This document shows, in pieces, positions 46,684 through 55,157 of a DNA stretch of 64,000 nt. The DNA is taken from the NCBI GenBank assembly GCA_945897805.1, contig CAMDFX010000008.1, forward strand, positions 84,739-148,738, read 5' to 3'. Within the stretch, counting starts at the first letter, position 1. Each line of letters begins with the position of its first letter. The notes beneath the pieces were generated by a model. It made no database searches. It was not told the origin of the DNA and was given only the letters and a program-made list of their open reading frames with translations. The translations under genes were made by a program, and so were the position numbers. This DNA comes from Chryseobacterium gleum. GTDB lineage: Bacteria > Bacteroidota > Bacteroidia > Flavobacteriales_D > Crocinitomicaceae.

Positions 46684-48114
46684 TTATTTGGAAAATGTTT
46701 TGTGGTGATTTCCAAATTGATCTTCAACAATTATCCATTGATTTGGCGTGTGAATATCAATTTCTTGACCAAGAAGATTGAATGCTTTTACAAATTCAAG
46801 GGGTGTTTCTAAAGTCGCATTTTCAATTCCATTAAAACAGGGGTTTTGAATGGTTGATGTGGATGTTTGTTGGTTGGCAGAAATTTTTCTATCGAACAAA
46901 AACGACTCAATTGAAGTGGCAATATGTGATCCCCAAGTATCCGTAATTGCAGATTGAAAATCAAAATTATTGAAGCCATAATCCAAGGTTCTGTAATTGT
47001 CATCGTATGCCGCTTGTTCAATTAATGCTTGTTTTGCTTGAAGCGTGACCACAATATTTGCAGGATTGTAAAACGTGGATAAAAAATTGTCGATGTACAA
47101 AGAGAATAGATTTTTGTAATAAGGAACATTCAATATTTTGCTGTAAAGCGGACGTGCATCATTGGAAGATGCCCAATTGTAAATATTCCGATTTGCCCAA
47201 TTTATGCCCGACCAATCGATGCCAAAAGTATTGTCCATGTCGTATTCGATAAAAACAAATTTCTGGTCAGAAGGACGTTGGTAGAGATAGTAATTGTTTT
47301 TGTTGAACGCATAACCATCCCAATGACCAGATAAAATTTCAATGGCCAACGTTTTTAAGTACATATCTACATCAAAAACGGCATCAATTTCGCAAGCAAA
47401 ATCTGTTGAATTGGTATTGTTTAAAACATCTAAAAAATGAATTAAACCGCTATAATCATTGGCGCTTTTATTGGTACTCAATTCATATAAACTTTCATAA
47501 GGAGATTGATTTGCCCCAGAATAAAGCATATTTGCCCCATAATTTGCTTTGTACAAATTTCCACTATCATCTAGCGGAAAACGAGATTGTATGAATTCTT
47601 CATCGATGTGTTCAGTATTTAGATACAAGCCTTTGTATTCATTGTTGATATACAGTTTCACGAAGCTTTTACGAGAAACTGGCAGTTCAGCAGCTTTCAG
47701 TAAATCTAGCGCGAGATCATTTCTCAGAATGGAAACGTCGTTGTGTTGCCCGTTTAAATTTAGTTTTTCCAATCCTTGCCATTTCACCCCAGAAACAAAC
47801 GAATTGAATGCTATTTTAAAAGATTTTTTTTCGGCGTAACGAGAAGTATTTCCGCGCAATCTGAAGCCTACATTGGTGATAATTGTCGTGTCAAATGAAC
47901 TTCTATATTCAAATTGAGCAGGATATTCATGGTCCGAACTTAAATTGCTTTCCAACAGCATGTTTGCCATACTGTCAGCGTCAATGGTGATATAAATTGA
48001 AGCAACTTCATTTTGCAAAAAAGCCTGATTGTCGGCAGGATGAATATTTTGACCCAAACAAAATTGAAAAATTCCGATGGTTACCATGAAAACTAATCCT
48101 AGTTTTTTTTTCAT
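46684..48114 (-). CDS. CotH-kinase family exported protein
   Basis: 476 residues with a signal peptide (ending near residue 21, FCLGQ) and a CotH protein-kinase-like domain at about 40-400: GFRLRGNTSRYAEKKSFKIAF near 88-108, LNLNGQHNDVSILRNDLALDLL near 117-138, and the metal-site motif EYDMDNTFGIDW near 290. The last about 50 residues (FVKAFNLLGQEID ... FSK) resemble a shortened T9SS type A tail. CotH proteins phosphorylate spore-coat proteins or act on surface proteins. Here the gene leads a starch operon (CotH-SusA-GH31), so it may modify a co-secreted amylase or binding protein; that is inference. Confidence 0.85.
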   Translation of the reverse strand: MKKKLGLVFMVTIGIFQFCLGQNIHPADNQAFLQNEVASIYITIDADSMANMLLESNLSSDHEYPAQFEYRSSFDTTIITNVGFRLRGNTSRYAEKKSFKIAFNSFVSGVKWQGLEKLNLNGQHNDVSILRNDLALDLLKAAELPVSRKSFVKLYINNEYKGLYLNTEHIDEEFIQSRFPLDDSGNLYKANYGANMLYSGANQSPYESLYELSTNKSANDYSGLIHFLDVLNNTNSTDFACEIDAVFDVDMYLKTLAIEILSGHWDGYAFNKNNYYLYQRPSDQKFVFIEYDMDNTFGIDWSGINWANRNIYNWASSNDARPLYSKILNVPYYKNLFSLYIDNFLSTFYNPANIVVTLQAKQALIEQAAYDDNYRTLDYGFNNFDFQSAITDTWGSHIATSIESFLFDRKISANQQTSTSTIQNPCFNGIENATLETPLEFVKAFNLLGQEIDIHTPNQWIIVEDQFGNHHKTFSK

Positions 48115-48131
48115 TAAATATGAGTTAAAAC

Positions 48132-48154
48132 CTTAGCGTTAAAAATACACTTAG
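48132..48154 (-). promoter_or_regulatory. candidate operator before the cotH-susA-GH31 operon
   Basis: CTTAGCGT-TAAAAAT-ACACTTAG: each half matches CTTAGTGT/ACACTAAG at 7 of 8 bases. On the minus strand it contains TATTTTTA, a one-mismatch TAnnTTTG -7 element, at the same position in the palindrome as in the kinase-operon site. It lies 18 bases before the cotH start. Confidence 0.65.
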
Positions 48155-48202
48155 ACGGTCGAAAAGTATGTATTATTTTTCATTTTTCAAAAATTAATTT
48201 TT

Positions 48203-48365
48203 AATGATTATCCATTTCTTTCCCCAATAACTCCGTAGGAGTGAAATATTTGTAACGACGGATGTAAATCCGTCGTAAAATGAATGGATAGATTTAGTTT
48301 TGGCGTGTGTTTTTGTTTAAAAACCATGACAAAACTACTCTTGGGGAAAGTAGCGGATAATCATT
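48203..48365. mobile_element. 163-bp MITE-like element with 25-bp inverted ends
   Basis: The 25-base ends 48203-48227 and 48341-48365 are inverted copies identical at 22 of 25 positions (outer 11 bases AATGATTATCC and inner 10 bases CTTTCCCCAA exact). The interior holds two hairpins and no coding frame. A clear target duplication was not found; AT-rich flanks make it ambiguous. It fills most of the 377-bp gap between cotH and the rhomboid gene. Confidence 0.6.
48255..48276. repeat. perfect hairpin inside the MITE-like element
   Basis: ACGACGGAT-GTAA-ATCCGTCGT, a 9-bp perfect stem. A smaller CTCC-GTA-GGAG hairpin lies 14 bases upstream at 48231-48241. Confidence 0.85.
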
Positions 48366-48491
48366 TTATTTTTTGATTTAAGGCTAAATTAGTATTTGCT
48401 ATATTTTGGGTAATTAAAAAACTCCAAATACATTTTTCTGTCAGCTTGTCAGCAATTTTCATCAGGCACGTTGTTTGAAAGTAATTTGAAA

Positions 48492-49298
48492 ATGAACAAT
48501 AAAAATCAACATCAATTTGGAAATAATTTGGAGACAATCATGTATCCAGCTTTGCTATTGGTTTTGATGTGGTCGTTTTATTTATTGGAAAGAATCTCGA
48601 CTTTTGATTTTTACAAATGGGGAATTTTTCCCAAAGATTTATTGGGTTTAAGAGGAATTGTTTTTTCGCCTTTGCTGCATTCTCCTTCTGATTTTGGTCA
48701 TATTTTAAATAATTCAGGTCCTATTGCCATTCTTTTTGGGGCTTTGATTTATTTCTACAGACAAATTGCAGCACAAATATTTTTCTACAGTTGGTTGATA
48801 ACTGGCTTATTTGTTTGGGTTTTCGCCATAAATACGGGTTCATATCATATCGGGATGAGCAGTGTGATTTATGCCTTGGCTGGATTTTTATTTGTCAGCG
48901 GAACAATCAGAAAATACAGACCTTTGCAAGGAATTTCACTTTTTGTCATTTTCGTTTATGGCAGTTTGATCTGGGGAATTTTCCCGATGCAAGCCAAAAT
49001 TTCATGGGAAGGACATTTGGCAGGTTTGATAACTGGTGTCACCTTGGCTTTTTTGTATAAATCAAAAGGTCCTCAAGAACCAAAATATCAGTATGAAATC
49101 GAAAAAGAAATGGGCATTGAACCGCCAGATTTAGAAGGTCAATGGATAGAAAATATCCGTTTGGCCAACGAAAGAGCGGAGGAAATTAAACGACAACAGG
49201 AAGATTATAAGATTATCTACGACTATATTTCAAGCCAAGAATCTATTCCAAGACCACCTTCGGACGAAAAGAATCTACCAACTGACCTAGACCTTTAG
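48492..49298 (+). CDS. rhomboid family intramembrane serine protease
   Basis: 268 residues from the ATG at 48492 (a TTG at 48471 is less likely). Six hydrophobic segments fill the first about 200 residues. The catalytic serine is probably the first Ser of HIGMSSVIYA (near residue 122; GMSS instead of the usual GxSG) and the catalytic His lies in SWEGHLAGL (near 174). HSPSDFGHILNN near 65 corresponds to the family's HxxxxHxxxN region. A charged cytoplasmic tail of about 75 residues follows. The 3' end overlaps the convergent phosphatase gene by 56 bp. Confidence 0.85.
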   Translation: MNNKNQHQFGNNLETIMYPALLLVLMWSFYLLERISTFDFYKWGIFPKDLLGLRGIVFSPLLHSPSDFGHILNNSGPIAILFGALIYFYRQIAAQIFFYSWLITGLFVWVFAINTGSYHIGMSSVIYALAGFLFVSGTIRKYRPLQGISLFVIFVYGSLIWGIFPMQAKISWEGHLAGLITGVTLAFLYKSKGPQEPKYQYEIEKEMGIEPPDLEGQWIENIRLANERAEEIKRQQEDYKIIYDYISSQESIPRPPSDEKNLPTDLDL

Positions 49299-49725
49299 AG
49301 GTGTTTTTCCATTCGTCAGAATCAAATTCGATACAACAATATCCGCAAGTTTGTAAACCGATGTATTCGGCTGTAAAATAAGATACTAAATCAGAAATTC
49401 CATCGTTGTGACCTATCAATAAAATGTCTTCTTTGCCTTCCAATTTCCAAATAAAATCTAAAAGGAACTTTAAGTCAGCATGAAAAAGTTGATCTGTCAA
49501 TCTCAAGTCGCGAAATTCAAAATTTTCCTGCAGCAATTTCGCTGTTTGTTGTGTTCTCGCACTTGTGGAACAATAAACTGTAATTTTTCTTGAAAGTTTT
49601 TCATTCAGGTAAACACCCATTTTTTTCGATTGCTCTATTCCTTTAGGAAGTAAAACGCGGTCAAAATCTTGGTATGAAGGAGCAAATGCTTCTGTTTTTG
49701 CGTGTCTCAAGATATGTAGTTTCAT
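49243..49725 (-). CDS. SixA-type phosphohistidine phosphatase
   Basis: A 160-residue histidine-phosphatase-superfamily protein. The catalytic LRHAKTE lies at residues 6-12 (His8) and the second His in LLIGHNDGI near 104-112. TSARTQQTA near 55 is typical of the SixA subfamily, which dephosphorylates phosphohistidine or small phosphoesters. There is no signal peptide. It is transcribed towards the rhomboid gene with a 56-bp overlap of the 3' ends, which is long for convergent genes. Confidence 0.85.
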   Translation of the reverse strand: MKLHILRHAKTEAFAPSYQDFDRVLLPKGIEQSKKMGVYLNEKLSRKITVYCSTSARTQQTAKLLQENFEFRDLRLTDQLFHADLKFLLDFIWKLEGKEDILLIGHNDGISDLVSYFTAEYIGLQTCGYCCIEFDSDEWKNTSKGLGQLVDSFRPKVVLE

Positions 49726-49888
49726 AGTTGATAATTGTTGCTAATATCGCAATTTTAAATTGAATTTTCACCAACCATTGATAGAACTGTGACGTTTATC
49801 AATTTGAGATGAAAATCGAAATGTAATCAAGTAGAAAAAAAATTGTAACTTGCACGGTAACGAAAACATCAGAAAGATTGGAATTAGC

Positions 49889-50464
49889 ATGCACATAAAT
49901 TCAGACATACTAAAAGCTTGTGCCAGCAACGATCGAAAAGCACAGAAACACCTCTATGAGTACTGTTTCAAATTCTTGATGCCACTTTGTTTGCGATATC
50001 ACAACAATGATGAAGACGCAAGATCCTCTCTAAATATTGCTTTTCTTAAAATCATCAAGGGCATTGATATAATTGATGTTGAGGCAGTTAATTTTAATGC
50101 TTGGGTGAAAAAAATAACCACCAATACTTTGATTGACGAATACAGAAAATCAAAAATTCATCTTACGCATTACCAAAGAAAAGAAACTGAACGAGAACTA
50201 GATTTTTATGCAGAAGTAATTCAAAATGATGCAGAAAGCGATTTTGGTTGTGCTGCAATTATGAAGTTACTGACACAAATCCCCACGGTGAGTGCCCATG
50301 TATTCAATTTGTACGTTATTGATGGTTACAGCCATAGAGAAATTGGTGAAAAATTACAAATTTCGGAAGGAACTTCAAAATGGCATTTATCGACAGCTAG
50401 AAAATTATTGAGAGAAAAATTAGAAAAAATGAACGCGAGTTTACCACAAAAAATGGTTATATGA
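49889..50464 (+). CDS. ECF-type RNA polymerase sigma-70 factor
   Basis: 191 residues from the ATG at 49889 (the frame opens at 49850). Region 2 spans about 20-95 (NFNAWVKKITTNTLIDEYRKSK) and region 4 about 125-180 with the helix-turn-helix DGYSHREIGEKLQISEGTSKWHLSTARKLL. It overlaps the next gene by four bases (ATGA), the usual arrangement of a sigma factor and its anti-sigma factor. It probably controls its own operon and other surface genes. The upstream TAACTTGC may be a promoter element recognised by this factor or the main sigma. Confidence 0.88.
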   Translation: MHINSDILKACASNDRKAQKHLYEYCFKFLMPLCLRYHNNDEDARSSLNIAFLKIIKGIDIIDVEAVNFNAWVKKITTNTLIDEYRKSKIHLTHYQRKETERELDFYAEVIQNDAESDFGCAAIMKLLTQIPTVSAHVFNLYVIDGYSHREIGEKLQISEGTSKWHLSTARKLLREKLEKMNASLPQKMVI

Positions 50465-51660
50465 ACTGGACGGAAGAAGATATAGATCAATTGTTTAGAG
50501 ATTCAGCAAATCAGCTGAATGTTCCTTTTCAGGAATCCTATTGGACTGAAGTGGAAGCGTTGTTGCCTCAAACAAAAACTAAAAAAGGATTGGGATGGAT
50601 TTTTGGTGGAACAATCGCTTGTTTGGCGTTGATTTCAACTTTATTTTTCTCGGAAAATATTGCAAAATCGGAAAATAGCTCCAATAAAATCGCAAAAAAT
50701 CAAACAAAAAACATGGCACATTCAAGCTCTGTTTACCCTATTCAACTTATTCAAGCGAAAACTGTTTCTGCTGAAAATGTAGTTTTAAATACCGGAAATA
50801 AATCAATAAATCGCAGCTTAGAAAAGCAGGCGAGTAAAATCGTGATTTTGAAAACCGATCTTTATGCTGGTTCAAGTGAAACTCCTATGGAAGGTCAAAA
50901 TATCAATTTAGTTGCTCAAAATCAAATTGAATTGCCTGCGCAAATTGAATTGGCTGCAGAAAGTGACGAACAATTTTCAATTGAAAGATTGCCGTTGTTG
51001 TCGTTTCCAAATCATGCAATTTCCTTGGCGACATCAAACTTCAAAAACTTGAATTTGAATCGTAAATCAAATACTTTGTATGTGCAAATTGGCGTTGGTT
51101 TGTCAGAATCTTTTTTGCAAACAAATGAGCGTAATTGGATGCCAACACTCAATATTGGTGCTGGCTATCAGTATAGCCCGAAAGGATTTGGTTTCACTGC
51201 TGGTTTGAATTTGAACACAACTTTTTCAAATAATTTGGAAATAAATCGTAAATCGAAAGTGTATAATTTTGGATCAACCAATTACGAACAAAATTTCAGG
51301 TATAAACAGATTTACACTTTGGAGTTGCCTGTAAGTGTTGACTTTAGAAAGAACAAACAAACTTTTTCTTTAGGTATTTCACCAACTTTTATTGCGAGTT
51401 CATTGATGAGGTTTTCACAGTCTGAAAATGGAAATTTGAGTCATGATGAATATTACATCGGACAAAAAGTCGGTTTAAACCATTTTGGATTAAAACCAAG
51501 TGTTGGCTATCAATTAGAATTAGTAAAAGGTTGGAATCTTGGAATTCAGTTGAACACACAATTGATGAAACAAGTAGATGACTCTCAGTTTATTGGTGAA
51601 TTAAGAGACAATCCTTTAAGTGGACAAATTACCATTCGAAAAACAATAACAAAATTTTAA
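50461..51660 (+). CDS. anti-sigma-like membrane protein with beta-barrel-like C-terminal half
   Basis: 399 residues. A short cytoplasmic N-domain (MNWTEEDIDQLFRDSANQLNVPFQ) precedes one membrane helix at about 43-63. A polar linker leads to a C-terminal part at about 200-399 that has alternating hydrophobic strands and aromatic ends (YVQIGVGLSESF, NIGAGYQYSPKGFGFTAG), like an outer-membrane porin-type barrel. Overlap with the sigma gene suggests an anti-sigma role for the N-domain. A single protein holding an inner-membrane helix and a barrel is odd; it might span the envelope, or the barrel-like part may be a periplasmic beta domain. No family was confirmed. Confidence 0.7.
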   Translation: MNWTEEDIDQLFRDSANQLNVPFQESYWTEVEALLPQTKTKKGLGWIFGGTIACLALISTLFFSENIAKSENSSNKIAKNQTKNMAHSSSVYPIQLIQAKTVSAENVVLNTGNKSINRSLEKQASKIVILKTDLYAGSSETPMEGQNINLVAQNQIELPAQIELAAESDEQFSIERLPLLSFPNHAISLATSNFKNLNLNRKSNTLYVQIGVGLSESFLQTNERNWMPTLNIGAGYQYSPKGFGFTAGLNLNTTFSNNLEINRKSKVYNFGSTNYEQNFRYKQIYTLELPVSVDFRKNKQTFSLGISPTFIASSLMRFSQSENGNLSHDEYYIGQKVGLNHFGLKPSVGYQLELVKGWNLGIQLNTQLMKQVDDSQFIGELRDNPLSGQITIRKTITKF

Positions 51661-51661
51661 A

Positions 51662-52744
51662 ATGATAAAAAATAGAAAAATATTCATTCTTCCATTGGTC
51701 GCAGTGATGTTTGTTTTGAACGCTTGTAAGAAAAATGAAATTATTCCACCTCCAGGATCGTCAACTCCTGTTTTTACTGCCATTGGTTCTTTTGGAAATG
51801 AAGAAATTGACCTGCGAGCAGGCGACAATGGTGTGGTAATGACAACCGAGAGCACACTACTAAATGGAGTTGATTTTTTCAAAGGTAATTTAGGAAATCA
51901 AAATTTTAATATCGAAATCGGTGTTTTCGGTGGCGATGTTGATTTTCAAAATTCACAGGTTCCAGAATTTTCAAATCAATCTGCCATTTCTTTTGCATAT
52001 TTAGCTCAGCAACCACCTTTGTTTTCAATTAGAAAGGATTCATTGCCCAATAGCGCATCTATTATCAAAGTGGAATGGGAGGTAAATGGTGTTATGCAAA
52101 CCCTTCTGGACAATCTCGAAATTCGTGACCCAGGAAAATATCAAGTTTGCGGACATGTAACTTTCAATGATAATACAGAACAAACGGTATGCAACGAGGT
52201 AATTGTTGGTTTCAAGCCTAATGTTGCCTTTGAATTGCAATTTGTTTTGGGTCAAAATCACAATTTAATGGCTTGGATTGATCCACAGATTGGAACTGTA
52301 CAATCAGTTAAATGGTTTCAAGACGGTGTACTTGTGAGTGATTTGAATCAATTAAACAAATACTTGGAAGATGAATCTCATTTGATTCAAGCAGAGGTTC
52401 TTTTTACGAATGGAGTGCGAAGTTTGAGAAGCGTGATTGTTGACGCAGATTTAACGGGGAAAAACATTTATGACTTTGCAAAATTTTACAAGGTTTTTCC
52501 TTCGGAATGGGACTTTAAAGCCAAAGTGAAAGTGATGAAAGATAACATTGCTTATTATTCTCATTTAACTCCAAATTCATCCAATCAAATGGTTCTTGAC
52601 GATGTGCAATATTATGGATTAAGCCCTCAGGGTAAGGAAGTTTACATTCTGAAAGGACACATAAATGTAAACGTAAAAAGTAATTTCTCATCCACTGTTA
52701 TCCCTCTTAATCTTAATCTTTCGTTTGGAATTTCTTTGAAGTAA
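51662..52744 (+). CDS. lipoprotein of unknown function in the ECF operon
   Basis: 360 residues with a lipobox VLNAC (Cys22), then strand-rich sequence with one PKD/Ig-like region at about 125-240 (SIIKVEWEVNGVMQTLLDN). No recognised family. It starts one base after the anti-sigma-like stop and so belongs to the sigma operon; it may be the surface structure or sensor governed by it. Confidence 0.75.
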   Translation: MIKNRKIFILPLVAVMFVLNACKKNEIIPPPGSSTPVFTAIGSFGNEEIDLRAGDNGVVMTTESTLLNGVDFFKGNLGNQNFNIEIGVFGGDVDFQNSQVPEFSNQSAISFAYLAQQPPLFSIRKDSLPNSASIIKVEWEVNGVMQTLLDNLEIRDPGKYQVCGHVTFNDNTEQTVCNEVIVGFKPNVAFELQFVLGQNHNLMAWIDPQIGTVQSVKWFQDGVLVSDLNQLNKYLEDESHLIQAEVLFTNGVRSLRSVIVDADLTGKNIYDFAKFYKVFPSEWDFKAKVKVMKDNIAYYSHLTPNSSNQMVLDDVQYYGLSPQGKEVYILKGHINVNVKSNFSSTVIPLNLNLSFGISLK

Positions 52745-52776
52745 TTGTCAAATGATTCTTTTCTGAATCAATTATA

Positions 52777-52784
52777 TATATTTG
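52777..52784 (+). promoter_or_regulatory. -7 element before the T9SS protein gene
   Basis: TATATTTG, perfect TAnnTTTG, 24 bases before the ATG at 52808. No convincing -33 element at the right distance. Confidence 0.45.
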
Positions 52785-52807
52785 TGTAAAACTTTAAAAT
52801 CGAAAAT

Positions 52808-53893
52808 ATGAAAAATTATCTACTTCTCTCTATGGTTTTCTTTTCGTTTCTGGGATTTGCTCAGATTACAATTGTTTCTGCAAATGTCCCTCAAACAAAT
52901 GATACTTTAAGAGTTTCAGATGCTGTGATTGACAATACCATGGATTTTATTGCAACGGGTGCTAATTATTCTTGGGATTTTTCAAATTTGCAATTCGATG
53001 GCCAAACTTTAAATGAATATAGACCCGTAAGTTCAGCTGGATTGTTTATCCAGTTTGTATTCGGAAGTTCAGTTCCACAAAATTACAGGGCTTCATATTA
53101 TGTGGCTACAGATGGTTTGCCATTGAATAATTTACCAGCGCAATTGCCCATTACGATTTCTGATATCAGTCAATTCTACAAATTAAGAACTGATTCGTTG
53201 ACAATGGTTGGTTTAAAATTATCTGTGAATGGACAAGAAGTTCCTGCAAAATCTGATACAATTGAAACAAAATATAGATTTCCACTTGCTTATGGAAACA
53301 CGCACTTTTCAAGAGGCTATACAAAATTGGATTTAAATCCGATTTATGATGGTATTTGGATTCAACACAGAACGCGTCAAACAAACGTGGATGGTTGGGG
53401 ACAAATTACAACGCCGCTTGGTTCTTTCAATGCGCTGAGAATTCACCATACTGTTACAGAATCAGATTCATTTTATGTTTCTGCACTTGGATTTGCTTTT
53501 TGGGTGCCAATTCCAGTTCCTGAAAGTCATGAATACGAATGGAGAGCCTTAGAAGAAAAAGAGCCTATTTTGCTTGTTAAAACGAGTTCTATTCAAGGCA
53601 ACGAAACGGTAACTTCTGTTCAATATAAAAACAATTTCACTGTTGGAATCAATGAGGAAGAACAAGTTTCCGTATCGATCTATCCAAACCCTGCGCAAGA
53701 TTGGATGTTGATTAAATCTCCAACAAAATTCGATGAATACAGCATTTTTTCTCCTGATGGAAAACTGATATTAAACGGAAAATTAGCCAATGGCGCTCAA
53801 CAAATGGTCGATGTTTCTAGTCTGAAAAGTGGATCATACATGATTCAACTTAATTCAACTGTTGGTGTTTCAGTGAAAAATTTCGTGAAATAG
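52808..53893 (+). CDS. T9SS type A-sorted exported protein of unknown function
   Basis: 361 residues: signal peptide (to about residue 19, GFAQ), a strand-rich domain at about 20-275 with YSWDFSNLQFDGQ near 60 and HHTVTESDSFYV near 222, and a C-terminal T9SS sorting domain at about 290-361 (VSIYPNPAQDWMLI ... VKNFVK). The N-domain is not assigned to a known family; there are no catalytic motifs. It follows the sigma operon on the same strand but has its own -7 element and terminator. Confidence 0.8.
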   Translation: MKNYLLLSMVFFSFLGFAQITIVSANVPQTNDTLRVSDAVIDNTMDFIATGANYSWDFSNLQFDGQTLNEYRPVSSAGLFIQFVFGSSVPQNYRASYYVATDGLPLNNLPAQLPITISDISQFYKLRTDSLTMVGLKLSVNGQEVPAKSDTIETKYRFPLAYGNTHFSRGYTKLDLNPIYDGIWIQHRTRQTNVDGWGQITTPLGSFNALRIHHTVTESDSFYVSALGFAFWVPIPVPESHEYEWRALEEKEPILLVKTSSIQGNETVTSVQYKNNFTVGINEEEQVSVSIYPNPAQDWMLIKSPTKFDEYSIFSPDGKLILNGKLANGAQQMVDVSSLKSGSYMIQLNSTVGVSVKNFVK

Positions 53894-53918
53894 ATTTAGC
53901 ATTTTTTCTTAAAATTTC

Positions 53919-53945
53919 AAGGTCAACTTCGGTTGGCCTTTTTTT
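53919..53945 (+). terminator. rho-independent terminator with TTCG loop
   Basis: AAGGTCAAC-TTCG-GTTGGCCTT plus T run: 9-bp stem (one G-T pair) closed by the very stable TTCG tetraloop, 26 bases after the stop. Confidence 0.93.
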
Positions 53946-53962
53946 ATGCTAGAATTTTGTAA

Positions 53963-53991
53963 TTGAACTCAAATCAATTGTTGTATCTTTG
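53963..53991 (+). promoter_or_regulatory. promoter of the AI-2E family gene
   Basis: TTG (53963-53965), 18 bases, then TATCTTTG (53984-53991), a good Bacteroidota promoter, 42 bases before the ATG. Confidence 0.65.
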
Positions 53992-54032
53992 GTAAAATAG
54001 CAGTAGAACCAAGCTAAATTAAGTATATTAAC

Positions 54033-55157
54033 ATGCAATCAGGTGAAATTGTCAATAAATACCTCGCAGGGTTTCTAATTTTTGTCACAGCGGCTTTTTT
54101 GATTTTTGGCTTGTCTGAATTTTTGAGTTCTTTTCTGGGTGCGATTATTTTCTACATTCTTTTTAGAAAATTTATGGCTTTTTTGGTTTTTCAAAAGAAT
54201 TTTAAAAAGTCTTTATCGGCCATTATAATCATCATTATTTCTTTTCTGATTGTTGTTTTACCAGTTGGAGTGCTGATTACAATGATTTTAGGAAAGGTAT
54301 CGAAATTAACGTCCAATACAGATTTAATCAAGGATTACGTCAACGTTTTTTCTAAGAAATTAGAACAGTTTCACATCCAAGTTTCGGCACAAAACGTGGT
54401 TTCCAATATCACCAAATTCGTTTCTCAACATGCTGGTGATTTTTTGAGTTCTTCGCTCAGTATTGCTGCGAGTTTATTGATGATGTATTTTTTACTGTTT
54501 TTCTTGCTTGTCAATGTGAAAAAGCTAGAAATAAAATTGATGCATTATCTGCCTTTTGAAGATGATAAAATCAATCTATTTGGCAAAGAGTTGGTAGATC
54601 AAACCTTTGGAAATGCGATTGGTGTACCAGCAGTTGCAACCGCTCAAGGAATATCGGCATACATCGCTTTTCTGATTGCAGGAATTCCTGACGCTGGAAT
54701 TTACGCGATTTTGACGGGATTTGCATCTATCATTCCCTTGGTGGGAACGGCTGTAATTTGGATTCCTGTGGCGATTTACTTGTTTGCAATCAACCACAAT
54801 TGGCAGGGTGTTTTTGTCATTGTTTTCTGTCTTGTTGTTTTAACTAATTTGGATAATTTAGTACGCATGTATGTTTCTAAGAAAATTGGAGACGTTCATC
54901 CTGTAACCACAGTGCTTGGCGTGATTTTCGGACTCAAATTTTTTGGTTTAACAGGTTTGGTTTTTGGTCCTTTGCTGATTTCTTATTTTCTGCTGCTGAT
55001 CAAATTGTATCACGATAATTACAAAATCAAAACGATTGAAGAAATAGAGGAAACGGAAGAAAAAGATAAAAATGTAATGATGCAATTGCTTAACAAGATT
55101 TTCTTCTTTACCGACAATTTCAAAAAACCAAGTTCGAACGGTGATAAACCGGCTTAA
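54033..55157 (+). CDS. AI-2E family (UPF0118/PerM-like) membrane protein
   Basis: A 374-residue inner-membrane protein with about eight hydrophobic segments in two groups separated by a soluble loop at about 95-135. The C-terminal pattern ATAQGISAYIAFLIAGIPDAGIYAILTGFASIIPLVGTAVIW is the family's conserved region. Members have been proposed as autoinducer or Na/H antiporter transporters; the function here is unknown. A charged C-terminal tail with EIEETEEKDK follows. Its end overlaps the convergent radical SAM gene by 4 bp. Confidence 0.85.
   Translation: MQSGEIVNKYLAGFLIFVTAAFLIFGLSEFLSSFLGAIIFYILFRKFMAFLVFQKNFKKSLSAIIIIIISFLIVVLPVGVLITMILGKVSKLTSNTDLIKDYVNVFSKKLEQFHIQVSAQNVVSNITKFVSQHAGDFLSSSLSIAASLLMMYFLLFFLLVNVKKLEIKLMHYLPFEDDKINLFGKELVDQTFGNAIGVPAVATAQGISAYIAFLIAGIPDAGIYAILTGFASIIPLVGTAVIWIPVAIYLFAINHNWQGVFVIVFCLVVLTNLDNLVRMYVSKKIGDVHPVTTVLGVIFGLKFFGLTGLVFGPLLISYFLLLIKLYHDNYKIKTIEEIEETEEKDKNVMMQLLNKIFFFTDNFKKPSSNGDKPA

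Noticed and set aside
49243..49298. 56-bp overlap of rhomboid and phosphatase genes as a sign of a wrong gene call
   Set aside because: Both proteins have full family motifs, and the phosphatase end (KGLGQLVDSFRPKVVLE) reads as real coding sequence, so a true overlap of 3' ends is more likely.
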